Positions 8,101 through 15,723 of a DNA stretch of 16,394 nt are shown here, in pieces (positions within the stretch are counted from its first letter, which is position 1; every line of letters begins with the position of its first letter). The notes beneath the pieces are model-generated. The model was not told the origin of the DNA. It searched no databases and saw nothing but the letters and a program-made list of their open reading frames with translations. Source of the stretch: JAWPMT01 sp964653795 (GTDB taxonomy: Bacteria; Bacteroidota; Bacteroidia; Cytophagales; Cyclobacteriaceae); assembly GCA_964653795.1 (NCBI GenBank), contig CAZZHO010000095.1, positions 1 through 16,394 of the forward strand, given 5' to 3'. Made by a program: the position numbers and the translations under genes.

Positions 8101-8422
8101 CGCGGAATTGGTGACGCTATCTGCTTGCGAGACTGGTCTGGGTAAGATTTCGGAAGGAGAGGGGATCATTGGTTTAACAAGGGCCCTGATATATGCCGGT
8201 ACTAAGAATGTAAATGTGTCCCTTTGGAAAGTTTCAGACGCTTCAACCAGAAACTTAATGGTCGGTTTGTATGATCAGCTTGCCCGCACCGAAGTTCCCA
8301 CTGATAAATTTCAGACACTCAATTATTCCAGGTATTTGAGGCAATCTAAGCTTCAGATGATTGAAGACGGTGAATACGCTCACCCGTATTATTGGTCGCC
8401 TTTCGTGTTGATCGGCAAGTAG
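5109..8422 (+). CDS. secreted TPR-CHAT protein (caspase-like), interrupted by an assembly gap
   Basis: After collapsing the duplicated 55 bases around the N-run, the frame is continuous and encodes 1052 residues. An automatic annotation of the raw sequence would give two pieces (up to 7608, and from 7709). The ATG at 5109 is preferred over an in-frame TTG at 5100; either gives a signal peptide (QVLIGVFTLFSFLSLG). Residues about 25-430 form around nine TPR repeats with the 42-residue spacing of kinesin-light-chain-like TPRs, ending in motifs such as ALEINLG and H.....A. A helical linker with coiled-coil character lies near 590-642. The C-terminal CHAT domain begins around 720 (IPFEALL). Its dyad is His907 in IASHG and Cys955 in LSACETG, both present. 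CHAT proteins are caspase-related proteases or scaffolds; the substrate here is unknown. Export makes a periplasmic or envelope role likelier than cytoplasmic defence. No gasdermin, CRISPR or other effector gene is adjacent. Confidence 0.88.
7554..7608 (+). repeat. left copy of the 55-base overlap flanking the gap
   Basis: These 55 bases, starting GTGAATTTTGATGGCC and ending GGACTCTT right at the first N, are identical to 7709-7763. In the protein they encode VNFDGPYFDVLRKQRKDS. An exact duplicate abutting both sides of an N-run is what unmerged contig ends look like, and 55 is a common k-mer size in short-read assembly. It is most likely not a biological repeat. Confidence 0.95.
7609..7708. 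other. assembly gap of 100 Ns, probably of no real length
   Basis: There are exactly 100 Ns, a placeholder length. The flanks overlap by 55 identical bases. Removing 155 bases (one copy plus the Ns) restores the reading frame of the TPR-CHAT gene with no missing domain part. The gap therefore most likely marks two contigs that should be joined by their overlap. Confidence 0.93.
7709..7763 (+). repeat. right copy of the 55-base overlap flanking the gap
   Basis: Identical to 7554-7608 and beginning directly after the last N. The GTG at 7709 would be mis-called as a start codon for a separate CHAT-only gene; it is an internal valine codon (residue 816 of the 1052-residue protein). Confidence 0.95.
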
Positions 8423-8546
8423 AGATTACTAATAGATTCTATTCGTTTTAAGGACAGCTTTACATTGCTATTATGAAGTATTCCTATTGAATTAGCAGGT
8501 TGGACTTTGATGTCTGAATGCAGAACGATCATAGGCTTCATGAAAA

Positions 8547-8569
8547 TTATTTAGAATCATTCTAAATAA
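8547..8569. promoter_or_regulatory. 23-bp palindrome, possible Fur-family operator
   Basis: TTATTTAGAAT, a central C, and the exact reverse complement ATTCTAAATAA. The core TTAGAAT-C-ATTCTAA has the 7-1-7 layout and the AAT-N-ATT centre of Fur/PerR/Zur-type boxes. It lies about 95 bp upstream of the -33 element of the act operon, which encodes an iron-dense complex (seven hemes, four Fe-S clusters). No T-run follows, which argues against a terminator. Assignment to Fur is inference from shape alone. Confidence 0.4.
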
Positions 8570-8664
8570 GTATTGAAAAACCCTGTTTACACCACCTAAG
8601 CTCCTGATAATAAATTAATTAAACTACCTGCTACGGGCGCCAAACAATAAGGTTTCTTAAACTG

Positions 8665-8695
8665 TTTGAAATCCTGTAGGCCAATGTTAGTTTTG
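8665..8695 (+). promoter_or_regulatory. promoter of the act (alternative complex III) operon
   Basis: TTTG at 8665-8668, a 19-nt spacer, then TAGTTTTG at 8688-8695 exactly fit the Bacteroidota housekeeping promoter TTG-N19-TAnnTTTG. Transcription should start around 8701-8703, leaving a leader of about 27 nt before the actA ATG at 8729. The -7 box is flanked by a short inverted pair GGCCA (8679-8683) and TGGCC (8696-8700). The core TTAGTTTTGTGGCC recurs upstream of serA. Confidence 0.75.
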
Positions 8696-8728
8696 TGGCC
8701 ATTGAAGCCAATTAGTGGTAAAAAATAG

Positions 8729-10018
8729 ATGGTAAAACATTTTCTTCCTAACCTCAAAAATCAGCTGAACTTACTTCTAGTCGCTGGTCTCTTTATCTCC
8801 TCTCATTTCTTACAAGCTCAAGACGAAGCGTCAGACGATGGACTTTCTACTGATGAAGCTATTGTTTCTGCTGGGGAGAAGTTGTACAAGAATAACTGTA
8901 CGCAATGCCACGCTATCAACGAAGTGGTGATTGGTCCAGCTTTGAAAAACGTTCATGAGCGTAGACCAGTGGAGTGGTTGATTCCCTGGATCAGAAACTC
9001 GCAAAAAGTCATTCAAAGCGGAGATGAGTACGCTGTTGCGCTTTATGAAGAGTATAATAAGACGGTAATGACCGCTTATCCTTTCTCCGACGATGAGATT
9101 AAATCTATTTTAAGCTATATCAAAGTAGAATCTAACAAAGCTCCCGTTCAGGCAGTGGTTGCGGAAGGCGGCGAAGGTGGAGAAGCTGTCGCAGCATCAG
9201 GCGGCGTTTCAGAGCAATACCTTACTGCAGTAGTGGTCATTTTGATAGTAGTACTACTGTTAATCCTCGTGACATTAGTCTTAGTAATTAATGTATTAAA
9301 GAAATACGCTTCAGGAAACAAAGAACTAAGTGAAGCTGACGCTGAGTTGGTAGGACAAAAGTTCGATCTTCTAGCATTTGCGAAAAGCGACTCATTCATC
9401 GGCTTGGTGGTCTTCATCTTTACAGCGGTAGTTTTGAAAACAGCTATTGACGGGGCTTTCACTGTAGGTGTGCAGCAAGGATATCAACCAACACAGCCTA
9501 TCGCTTTCTCACATAAAATTCACGCTGGTCAGTACGAGATTGATTGTCAATACTGTCATACAGGTGTGAGAAAGTCGAAATCAGCTAATATTCCTTCAGC
9601 AAACATCTGTATGAATTGCCATACAGCGATTAAAACAGAATCTCCTGAGATTCAAAAAATCTATGCAGCGATCGATTATGATCCTGGTACTGGCGAATAT
9701 GGTAACAACACGCAGCCTATAGAATGGGTTCGGGTACACAACCTACCTGATTTGGCTTATTTCAACCACTCACAGCACGTGCAGGTCGGTGGACTGGAAT
9801 GTCAAACTTGCCACGGACCTATTGAAGAAATGGAAGTGGTGTATCAACATTCAGAACTTACCATGGGCTGGTGTATCAATTGCCACAGAGAAACTAATCT
9901 AAATACTAAAGGAAATGACTACTACACCAAGTTGGTGGAGTTGCATAGTGAAACCTCCAAGCAGCCGATGAAGGTTGAAGATAATGGAGGTTTGGAATGC
10001 TCAAAATGTCATTATTAA
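8729..10018 (+). CDS. actA: alternative complex III cytochrome subunit ActA, hexaheme fusion
   Basis: This 429-residue multiheme cytochrome c is the electron-exit side of alternative complex III. A signal peptide (to about residue 31, LQAQ) precedes a periplasmic monoheme domain with CTQCH at 57-61 and probable Met114 as axial ligand. Two membrane helices follow (about 164-190 and 222-240), joined by a charged cytoplasmic loop. A second periplasmic domain has five heme motifs: CQYCH 273-277, CMNCH 294-298, CQTCH 358-362, CINCH 382-386 and CSKCH 424-428 near the C-terminus. That domain corresponds to the pentaheme ActA of Rhodothermus; the N-terminal monoheme part is an added domain relative to it. 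First gene of the operon, directly after the mapped promoter. The ATG at 8729 lies in an A-rich context without a strong Shine-Dalgarno. Automatic pipelines may name it cytochrome c3 family protein. Confidence 0.92.
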   Translation: MVKHFLPNLKNQLNLLLVAGLFISSHFLQAQDEASDDGLSTDEAIVSAGEKLYKNNCTQCHAINEVVIGPALKNVHERRPVEWLIPWIRNSQKVIQSGDEYAVALYEEYNKTVMTAYPFSDDEIKSILSYIKVESNKAPVQAVVAEGGEGGEAVAASGGVSEQYLTAVVVILIVVLLLILVTLVLVINVLKKYASGNKELSEADAELVGQKFDLLAFAKSDSFIGLVVFIFTAVVLKTAIDGAFTVGVQQGYQPTQPIAFSHKIHAGQYEIDCQYCHTGVRKSKSANIPSANICMNCHTAIKTESPEIQKIYAAIDYDPGTGEYGNNTQPIEWVRVHNLPDLAYFNHSQHVQVGGLECQTCHGPIEEMEVVYQHSELTMGWCINCHRETNLNTKGNDYYTKLVELHSETSKQPMKVEDNGGLECSKCHY

Positions 10019-10039
10019 TCCTTGCACTTGGAACGATCT

Positions 10040-13000
10040 ATGAATTCAAATAAGAAATACTGGAAAGGGTTAGAGCAGCTTCAGAATACACCTGAATTTG
10101 CTGAAAGAGCTAATAAAGAATTTCCAGAGCATTTGCCTCTAGAGAACGAAGCAGGTGAAGGAACCAATAGGAGGGATTTCCTTAAGTTAACGGGCTTTGG
10201 AATCGGTGCTGTTTCTCTAGCAGCTTGTGAGGCTCCTGTGAGAAAAGCCATTCCTTGGGTGAAAAAGCCTGAGGTCATTGATCCAGGTGTTCCTAACTAC
10301 TACGCCACCACTTTCGTGAGTGGAAGCGATTACCAAAGTGTGGTAGTAAAAACACGTGAGGGTAGACCTATCAAGGTGGAAGGCAATACTATGTCTGAAA
10401 TCAGTGGTGGAGGAACTACACCTCAGTCTGAAGCTTCAGTACTTTCGCTTTATGACAAGCAAAGATTTACAAGTCCGCAAAAAGATGGTGCGGCGACTAC
10501 TTGGGATGAAATAGACAAGGCGGTAAAAGCCTTGCCTGCTTCAAGTAGAATAGCGATAGTTTCCAACTCTATCGCAAGTCCTAGTACTTTAAAAGCATTA
10601 GACCTCTTTAAAGCGAAGTTTGCAGCAAGTAGGCATGTTGCTTACGATCAAGCCTCTTTTAGTGGTTCACTTGATGCCAATACCGAGAGTTTCGGTGTAA
10701 GAGCGTTGCCAACATATGATTTCAGCAAGGCGGAGACAATCGTTTCCTTCGGAGCTGACTTCCTTGGCGCTTCATCGTCTAGTGTATCTAATAACAAGCA
10801 ATTTGCAGCTTCAAGAAGACTAGGAGATGGCAAGAAGACAATGTCAAGGCTCTATGTCTTTGAGAGTAATCTTTCCCTGACAGGAGCGAATGCTGATTAT
10901 AGAATGCCAGTTTCTGCTTCAGAGCAGGACAAATTCGTCCTCGCCCTCTATGAAGCAATAGTAGAAGGAGCTTCTCCAAAGAATGAAAACTTGAAGAAGG
11001 TAGTTGCAGACCTGAAAAAGTCTGGCAGTTCCTTGGTACTATCAGGTAGCAATGACAAGAATGTTCAACTCCTTGTTAATGCCATCAATTCCACTTTAGG
11101 TAACTATGGTACTACCATTGATATGTCCGTGGCGGATATGACCAAGTTTGGCAGTGATCAGGATTTTAGAACTTTCGTCGCTGACCTGAAAGCCGGGAGC
11201 ATCGATGCAGTATTCTTCATTAACTGTAATCCCGTCTATGATCATGCGTTGGGTGGTGAATTAGCTTCTTCTCTTTCAAAAGCTAAGTTCACGCTATCTA
11301 CAGCTGACAGACCTGATGAAACAAATGCTGGTGTTCAATACATCGCACCAGATAATCATTATTTGGAATCATGGAATGATTTCCAATTGACTTCAAAGCA
11401 TTACTCACTTTCTCAACCTACTATCTCTAGAATCTTTGACACCAGACAGTTGCAAGATTCATTCTTGAGTTGGGCAGGAGAAAATGTGTCTTATTACGAT
11501 TTTATCAGAACCAACTGGGAATCTGACATAATGCCTTTGTCTTCAGAGGCTTCAGATTTCGATTTGTTCTGGGATGAGTGCTTACACAATGGTGTATTCG
11601 CGAGCTCTACTGAAGCAAACGAAGTGGCATTCACAGACACTTCCGCAGGAGCCAAAGCTGCTGTAGCTAGCAAAAAGTCAGGAAGTGGTTTGGAGTTGGT
11701 GATTTATCAAAATGCAGCTTTAGGAAATGGAGCTCAAGCCAATAACCCTTGGTTGCAAGAGATGCCAGATCCTATTACAAAGGCATGTTGGGATAACTAC
11801 TTAACAGTTTCTCCTCAACAAGCAGAAGAGTGGGGGATTGTTTTTGGTGACATGGCCACTCAAACCGTAAACCTAAAAGTAGGCGGAAAGACGGTAGAAG
11901 TTCCGGTTATGGCTCAGCCAGGCCAAGCTTATAATACAGTTGGATTGGCTTTGGGTTATGGAAGAACGAAAGCTGGAAAGGTAGCTGATGGAGTAGGAGT
12001 AAATGCTTATCCTCTATTGGCTTATGATGGTGAGACCATCACCAATAAAATTGTTTCTGGCGTAAGTGTTGAGCCTGTAGGAACTGAATACCGAATAGCT
12101 CAAACGCAGACTTCTCAGACTTACATGGGAAGAGAAACTGTGATTCAGGAAACTGTTCTAAAGAGCTATCAAGAAGATCCTCAAGCAGGTCGTAATTTCC
12201 CTAAAATTGCTACCTCGGAAGGATTTAAGAAGCCACAAGCTGTTTCACTGTGGAAAGGACACGAATATGCTAACCACCATTGGGGTATGGCTATCGACCT
12301 TAATGCTTGCACTGGTTGCGGTACTTGTACGGTAGCTTGCCAAACTGAAAACAATATTCCAGTTGTAGGTAAGCAGGAGGTATTAAATAGGAGGGAGATG
12401 CACTGGATCAGAATTGATCGGTACTACAGCCACAACCCTGAAGACCTTACTGATAACCAAAAGAACGCGCGATCATTCACAAAACCAGAATTTGCGGCGG
12501 TTGAGAACCCTGAGGTTACCTTCCAGCCAATGATGTGCCAGCAGTGTAACAACGCACCTTGCGAGACGGTATGTCCTGTTGCTGCTACAACACATAGTTC
12601 TGAAGGACTTAATCAAATGACTTACAACAGGTGTATTGGTACAAGATATTGTGCTAATAACTGTCCTTACAAAGTCAGAAGGTTCAACTGGTTCAAGTAT
12701 CATGACAATGATAAGTTTGATTCCAACCTTGCCATGAATAACGATCTAGGCAAGATGGTATTGAACCCTGATGTTACGGTAAGAGCGAGAGGTGTTATGG
12801 AGAAATGTACTTTCTGTGTACAAAGAATCCAGGCAGGAAAGCTCGAAGCGAAGAAAGAGAAGAGAAGACCAGTAGATGGTGAAGTGACTACCGCCTGTGC
12901 AAGTGCTTGTCCTTCAGAAGCTTTAGTATTCGGTGATATGAAGGATCCTGAAAGCAAAATCTCTAAAGTATTGAAAATCAAGTCAATGGATAAAGGGGTT

Positions 13001-13129
13001 GAGGCACAGGAGCCAAGAGCTTATCACGTACTTGAGGAATTAAGAGTCATGCCAAATATTTGGTATTTGACTAAGGTTAGAAATAAAGATGAGGTGAAGA
13101 AGGCTGAAACAGCTGACTCTCACGCATAG
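10040..13129 (+). CDS. actB: alternative complex III iron-sulfur subunit ActB (molybdopterin-oxidoreductase-like, TAT signal)
   Basis: This 1029-residue peripheral subunit faces the periplasm. It begins with a conserved cytoplasmic-looking stretch (NKKYWKGLEQL), then a twin-arginine motif RRDFLK at 44-49 and a hydrophobic segment ending SLAAC at 63. That Cys could be a lipidation site. Residues about 80-720 resemble the catalytic domain of molybdopterin oxidoreductases, but ActB of this family binds no molybdenum, and no N-terminal Fe-S Cys cluster is seen. The C-terminal part is ferredoxin-like, with Cys at 757/760/763/767, 833/836/841/845, 865/871/875, 923/926 and 953/957. Fifteen Cys fit three [4Fe-4S] plus one [3Fe-4S], as known for ActB. 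It relays electrons from quinol at ActC to the ActA hemes. The ATG at 10040 is preferred to a TTG at 10022 because the family starts with this N-terminal motif. It follows actA by 21 bp. Confidence 0.94.
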   Translation: MNSNKKYWKGLEQLQNTPEFAERANKEFPEHLPLENEAGEGTNRRDFLKLTGFGIGAVSLAACEAPVRKAIPWVKKPEVIDPGVPNYYATTFVSGSDYQSVVVKTREGRPIKVEGNTMSEISGGGTTPQSEASVLSLYDKQRFTSPQKDGAATTWDEIDKAVKALPASSRIAIVSNSIASPSTLKALDLFKAKFAASRHVAYDQASFSGSLDANTESFGVRALPTYDFSKAETIVSFGADFLGASSSSVSNNKQFAASRRLGDGKKTMSRLYVFESNLSLTGANADYRMPVSASEQDKFVLALYEAIVEGASPKNENLKKVVADLKKSGSSLVLSGSNDKNVQLLVNAINSTLGNYGTTIDMSVADMTKFGSDQDFRTFVADLKAGSIDAVFFINCNPVYDHALGGELASSLSKAKFTLSTADRPDETNAGVQYIAPDNHYLESWNDFQLTSKHYSLSQPTISRIFDTRQLQDSFLSWAGENVSYYDFIRTNWESDIMPLSSEASDFDLFWDECLHNGVFASSTEANEVAFTDTSAGAKAAVASKKSGSGLELVIYQNAALGNGAQANNPWLQEMPDPITKACWDNYLTVSPQQAEEWGIVFGDMATQTVNLKVGGKTVEVPVMAQPGQAYNTVGLALGYGRTKAGKVADGVGVNAYPLLAYDGETITNKIVSGVSVEPVGTEYRIAQTQTSQTYMGRETVIQETVLKSYQEDPQAGRNFPKIATSEGFKKPQAVSLWKGHEYANHHWGMAIDLNACTGCGTCTVACQTENNIPVVGKQEVLNRREMHWIRIDRYYSHNPEDLTDNQKNARSFTKPEFAAVENPEVTFQPMMCQQCNNAPCETVCPVAATTHSSEGLNQMTYNRCIGTRYCANNCPYKVRRFNWFKYHDNDKFDSNLAMNNDLGKMVLNPDVTVRARGVMEKCTFCVQRIQAGKLEAKKEKRRPVDGEVTTACASACPSEALVFGDMKDPESKISKVLKIKSMDKGVEAQEPRAYHVLEELRVMPNIWYLTKVRNKDEVKKAETADSHA

Positions 13130-13146
13130 AAGAAAAATAGAATTTT

Positions 13147-14556
13147 ATGACGTCAGAATCTGTAATACGAGACCCCCTAATTACCAACGGTAAGACACTC
13201 CATGATGTCACCGAAGATATTGCGGGCAGAGTAGAGGAAAAACCTCACAAAACATGGCTTTTGGCCATGGCTGTTTCATTGTCATTACTATTTGTTGGCT
13301 TTCTGGCAGTTGCTACCCTTTTATGGGAAGGAATTGGCGTTTGGGGTCTGAACAAAACGGTAGGATGGGCTTGGGACATCACCAACTTCGTATGGTGGGT
13401 TGGTATCGGTCACGCTGGTACACTTATCTCCGCTGTATTATTGTTGTTCCGTCAGAGATGGAGAATGTCAATTAACAGAGCCTCTGAAGCCATGACAATC
13501 TTCGCTGTAATCTGTGCGGCAATGTTTCCTGTTCTTCACATGGGACGTCCTTGGTTAGGATTCTACTGGGCATTGCCATTACCTAATACATTCGGATCAC
13601 TTTGGGTGAATTTCAACTCACCGCTTTTGTGGGATGTGTTTGCGATCAGTACTTACTTCTCAGTATCACTGGTATTCTGGTACATCGGTCTTATTCCTGA
13701 TTTTGCTACGATTAGAGACCGAGCGACAAATAAAATTGCAAAAGCGATTTACGGCGCACTAAGTTTTGGATGGACTGGAGCAGCCAGAACATGGAACCAC
13801 TATGAAACAGTGGCCCTGGTATTGGCTGGTTTGGCAACGCCACTTGTACTTTCGGTACATACCATCGTATCGTTTGACTTTGCTACTTCAGTAATACCTG
13901 GATGGCATACGACAATTTTCCCACCTTATTTCGTGGCAGGGGCGATTTTCTCAGGTTTTGCGATGGTATTGACGCTCCTTTTGGTAACGAGGAAGGTTTA
14001 TAAACTGGAAGATTACATTACTATTCAACACATAGAGTTGATGAATATCGTCATAATCATCACAGGATCAATAGTTGGTATAGCCTACATCACTGAGCTT
14101 TTCATAGCTTGGTACTCTGGGGTTGAAGCAGAGCAGTATGCATTCTTGAATAGAGTGAGTGGACCTTACTGGTGGGCATATTGGTCTATGATGACTTGTA
14201 ATGTGATCTCTCCCCAGCTATTCTGGTTTAAGAAAATTAGAACTAACCTGGCAGCGACATTTGTGTTGTCAATTGTGGTAAACATCGGGATGTGGTTTGA
14301 GCGATTCGTAATTATCGTTACCTCATTGCACAGAGATTTCCTACCATCAAGCTGGGCGATGTTCTACCCGACGATTTATGACATTGGAGTGTACATCTTC
14401 ACTTTCGGATTGTTCTTTACTGCGTTCTTCTTATTCGCCAAGTTCTTCCCTGTGATTAACATGGCTGAAGTGAAGAGTATCGTGAAGGCGACCGGTGAAA
14501 ATGTGAATAAGCCAGCAGGAGTAACATCTGGTACCACTGAAAAAGAATTAGCATAA
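13147..14556 (+). CDS. actC: alternative complex III quinol-binding membrane subunit ActC (NrfD/PsrC family)
   Basis: A 469-residue integral membrane protein with roughly ten hydrophobic helices from residue 36 to about 445, and soluble ends. The NrfD-type core is recognisable in the WWVGIGHAGT segment (His89), the HMGRPW segment (His131) and Asp163 in LLWDVFA, which lie in the four-helix bundle where this family binds quinol. By family knowledge it oxidises menaquinol and passes electrons to the Fe-S clusters of ActB. It starts 17 bp after actB and ends 2 bp before actD, so translation is probably coupled. No unusual truncation; the length is normal for the family. Confidence 0.94.
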   Translation: MTSESVIRDPLITNGKTLHDVTEDIAGRVEEKPHKTWLLAMAVSLSLLFVGFLAVATLLWEGIGVWGLNKTVGWAWDITNFVWWVGIGHAGTLISAVLLLFRQRWRMSINRASEAMTIFAVICAAMFPVLHMGRPWLGFYWALPLPNTFGSLWVNFNSPLLWDVFAISTYFSVSLVFWYIGLIPDFATIRDRATNKIAKAIYGALSFGWTGAARTWNHYETVALVLAGLATPLVLSVHTIVSFDFATSVIPGWHTTIFPPYFVAGAIFSGFAMVLTLLLVTRKVYKLEDYITIQHIELMNIVIIITGSIVGIAYITELFIAWYSGVEAEQYAFLNRVSGPYWWAYWSMMTCNVISPQLFWFKKIRTNLAATFVLSIVVNIGMWFERFVIIVTSLHRDFLPSSWAMFYPTIYDIGVYIFTFGLFFTAFFLFAKFFPVINMAEVKSIVKATGENVNKPAGVTSGTTEKELA

Positions 14557-14558
14557 TT

Positions 14559-15089
14559 ATGTCAGCAGGCGAAAAATATCTGTGCGGTGTATATGAGGAC
14601 GAAGATGTGCTTATGTCCGCAATCAAGAATATAAGAGAAGCTGGGGTTAAGATTGACGAAGTTTATTCTCCTTATCCTGTACATGGTCTAGAGCATGCTT
14701 TAGGATATAAGAGATCTAACATGTCTATTGCGGCCTTCCTATTTGGCTTATTAGGAACCTCACTGGCATTGACGATGCAGATTGGTATGATGGGTGTGGA
14801 TTGGCCGATGATCATCGGTGGTAAAGATTATATCCCTTTTCCCTCATTCGTTCCTGTGACCTTCGAGCTTACGGTGCTATTAGCTTCATTTGGGATGGTT
14901 GGGACATTTATGGTCTCAAGTAACCTAAAGCCTTGGGGTAAGCCAAGAATATTTGACCTAAGAATTACAGATGATAAGCACGTAATGGCCATTGATTTGG
15001 ATGCTAACGCGATGGATCAGTCATCTATTAAGTCTTTGTTAGAAACAAATGGTGCTTCAGAAGTAAACGAGAAAAATTTCGATGAATAA
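14559..15089 (+). CDS. actD: alternative complex III membrane subunit ActD (DUF3341)
   Basis: A 176-residue protein of the DUF3341 family. Residues 1-50 are soluble (YLCGVYEDEDVLMSAIKNIR, then the conserved YSPYPVHGLE segment). Two membrane helices follow (about 55-78 and 100-122), with PFPSFVPVTFEL between them. The C-terminal soluble tail ends NEKNFDE. ActD packs beside ActC and is thought to be structural, since no cofactor ligands are visible. It begins 2 bp after actC, and its last 8 bases overlap the start of actE. Confidence 0.93.
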   Translation: MSAGEKYLCGVYEDEDVLMSAIKNIREAGVKIDEVYSPYPVHGLEHALGYKRSNMSIAAFLFGLLGTSLALTMQIGMMGVDWPMIIGGKDYIPFPSFVPVTFELTVLLASFGMVGTFMVSSNLKPWGKPRIFDLRITDDKHVMAIDLDANAMDQSSIKSLLETNGASEVNEKNFDE

Positions 15090-15714
15090 GATCAAGCCTA
15101 CTTTTTACAATCTCGTTGCGGCAATTGCATTGTCGACTATCATTGTCGGTTGTGCTGCATCAGGTGATAATCCTGGTTTGGAGTATGCTCCACAAATGTA
15201 TCACTCCACTCCATATGAGCCCTTGACGCAAATCACAGATGAGTCTCAGGGATCTTGGTTGTCTTCTACAGAAGCTGAAACCCATGGAGAGTTTTATAAT
15301 AGTAATCCTTATAATCCTCATCGCATGAATATGCGAGAGCCTGTAGCGAATACCATTGCCAGATCGAAGTATCTTCCTAATCATATTGCTAAAGAGGATT
15401 ATGAAACGGCTGAAGCCCTTTTGACTAGCCCTCTGGATTCTGCTGATGCTACCGTATTAAAAGATGGTAAAATCTTATATGAGAGATTTTGTGAACATTG
15501 TCATGGCGGCAAAGGCCAAGGCGATGGTTCAGTAGGGAAAGTTTACAAAGGGGTTACCTCCTATACATCTGCTGCCGTAAAGGACAAGAAAGCAGGTCAT
15601 ATTTTTCATGTTATTACTCACGGAAAGGGGAGAATGGGTGCTCATGCTTCTCAAATCAGTGTTGAAGATCGATGGAAGATCGTGAGTTATGTTCAGACTT
15701 TACAAAAACAATAA
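15082..15714 (+). CDS. actE: alternative complex III monoheme cytochrome c lipoprotein ActE
   Basis: A 210-residue lipoprotein. The signal peptide (FYNLVAAIALSTIIVGC) has its lipobox Cys at 24, so the mature protein is anchored in the membrane and faces the periplasm. The heme motif CEHCH is at 137-141, followed by GGKGQGDG, and Met185 in GKGRMGAHA is the likely axial ligand. This is a class I cytochrome c fold with a ~100-residue N-terminal extension that would wrap the complex. Its start overlaps actD by 8 bp, which fixes the ATG and suggests coupled translation. It probably hands electrons from the complex to a terminal oxidase or soluble cytochrome. Confidence 0.93.
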   Translation: MNKIKPTFYNLVAAIALSTIIVGCAASGDNPGLEYAPQMYHSTPYEPLTQITDESQGSWLSSTEAETHGEFYNSNPYNPHRMNMREPVANTIARSKYLPNHIAKEDYETAEALLTSPLDSADATVLKDGKILYERFCEHCHGGKGQGDGSVGKVYKGVTSYTSAAVKDKKAGHIFHVITHGKGRMGAHASQISVEDRWKIVSYVQTLQKQ

Positions 15715-15723
15715 TCTAACACT

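Larger units (their letters stand above)
8423..8728. other. non-coding spacer between the TPR-CHAT gene and the act operon
   Basis: No convincing gene lies in these 306 bases. Near the TPR-CHAT stop there is a small palindrome AATAGA-T-TCTATT (8431-8443) followed by CGTTTT. It could be a weak terminator, but the stem is only 5-6 A/T-rich pairs. Further on come the 23-bp palindrome at 8547-8569 and the promoter at 8665-8695. The region 8570-8664 is A/T-rich and shows nothing else I can interpret. Confidence 0.6.

Noticed and set aside
7709..8422. A separate CHAT-only gene starting with GTG at 7709
   Set aside because: The GTG is an internal Val codon, and the preceding contig carries the same residues in the same frame.
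5109..8422. A CRISPR-associated or gasdermin defence locus
   Set aside because: No repeats-spacers, Cas genes or gasdermin-like gene are present, and the protein is exported.
8547..8569. The 23-bp palindrome as the terminator of the TPR-CHAT gene
   Set aside because: It is A/T-rich, about 125 bp past the stop and has no following T-run.
9148..9462. A minus-strand open frame of 104 codons opposite actA
   Set aside because: It mirrors the low-complexity linker and helix of ActA and contains Ala/Ser/Thr-rich shadow sequence.
10022..10039. The TTG at 10022 as start of actB
   Set aside because: It adds only MHLERS before the conserved family N-terminus; the ATG at 10040 fits relatives better.
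10040..13129. ActB as an active molybdenum enzyme
   Set aside because: The C-terminal four-cluster ferredoxin part and the operon identify ActB, a family that has lost the molybdenum cofactor.
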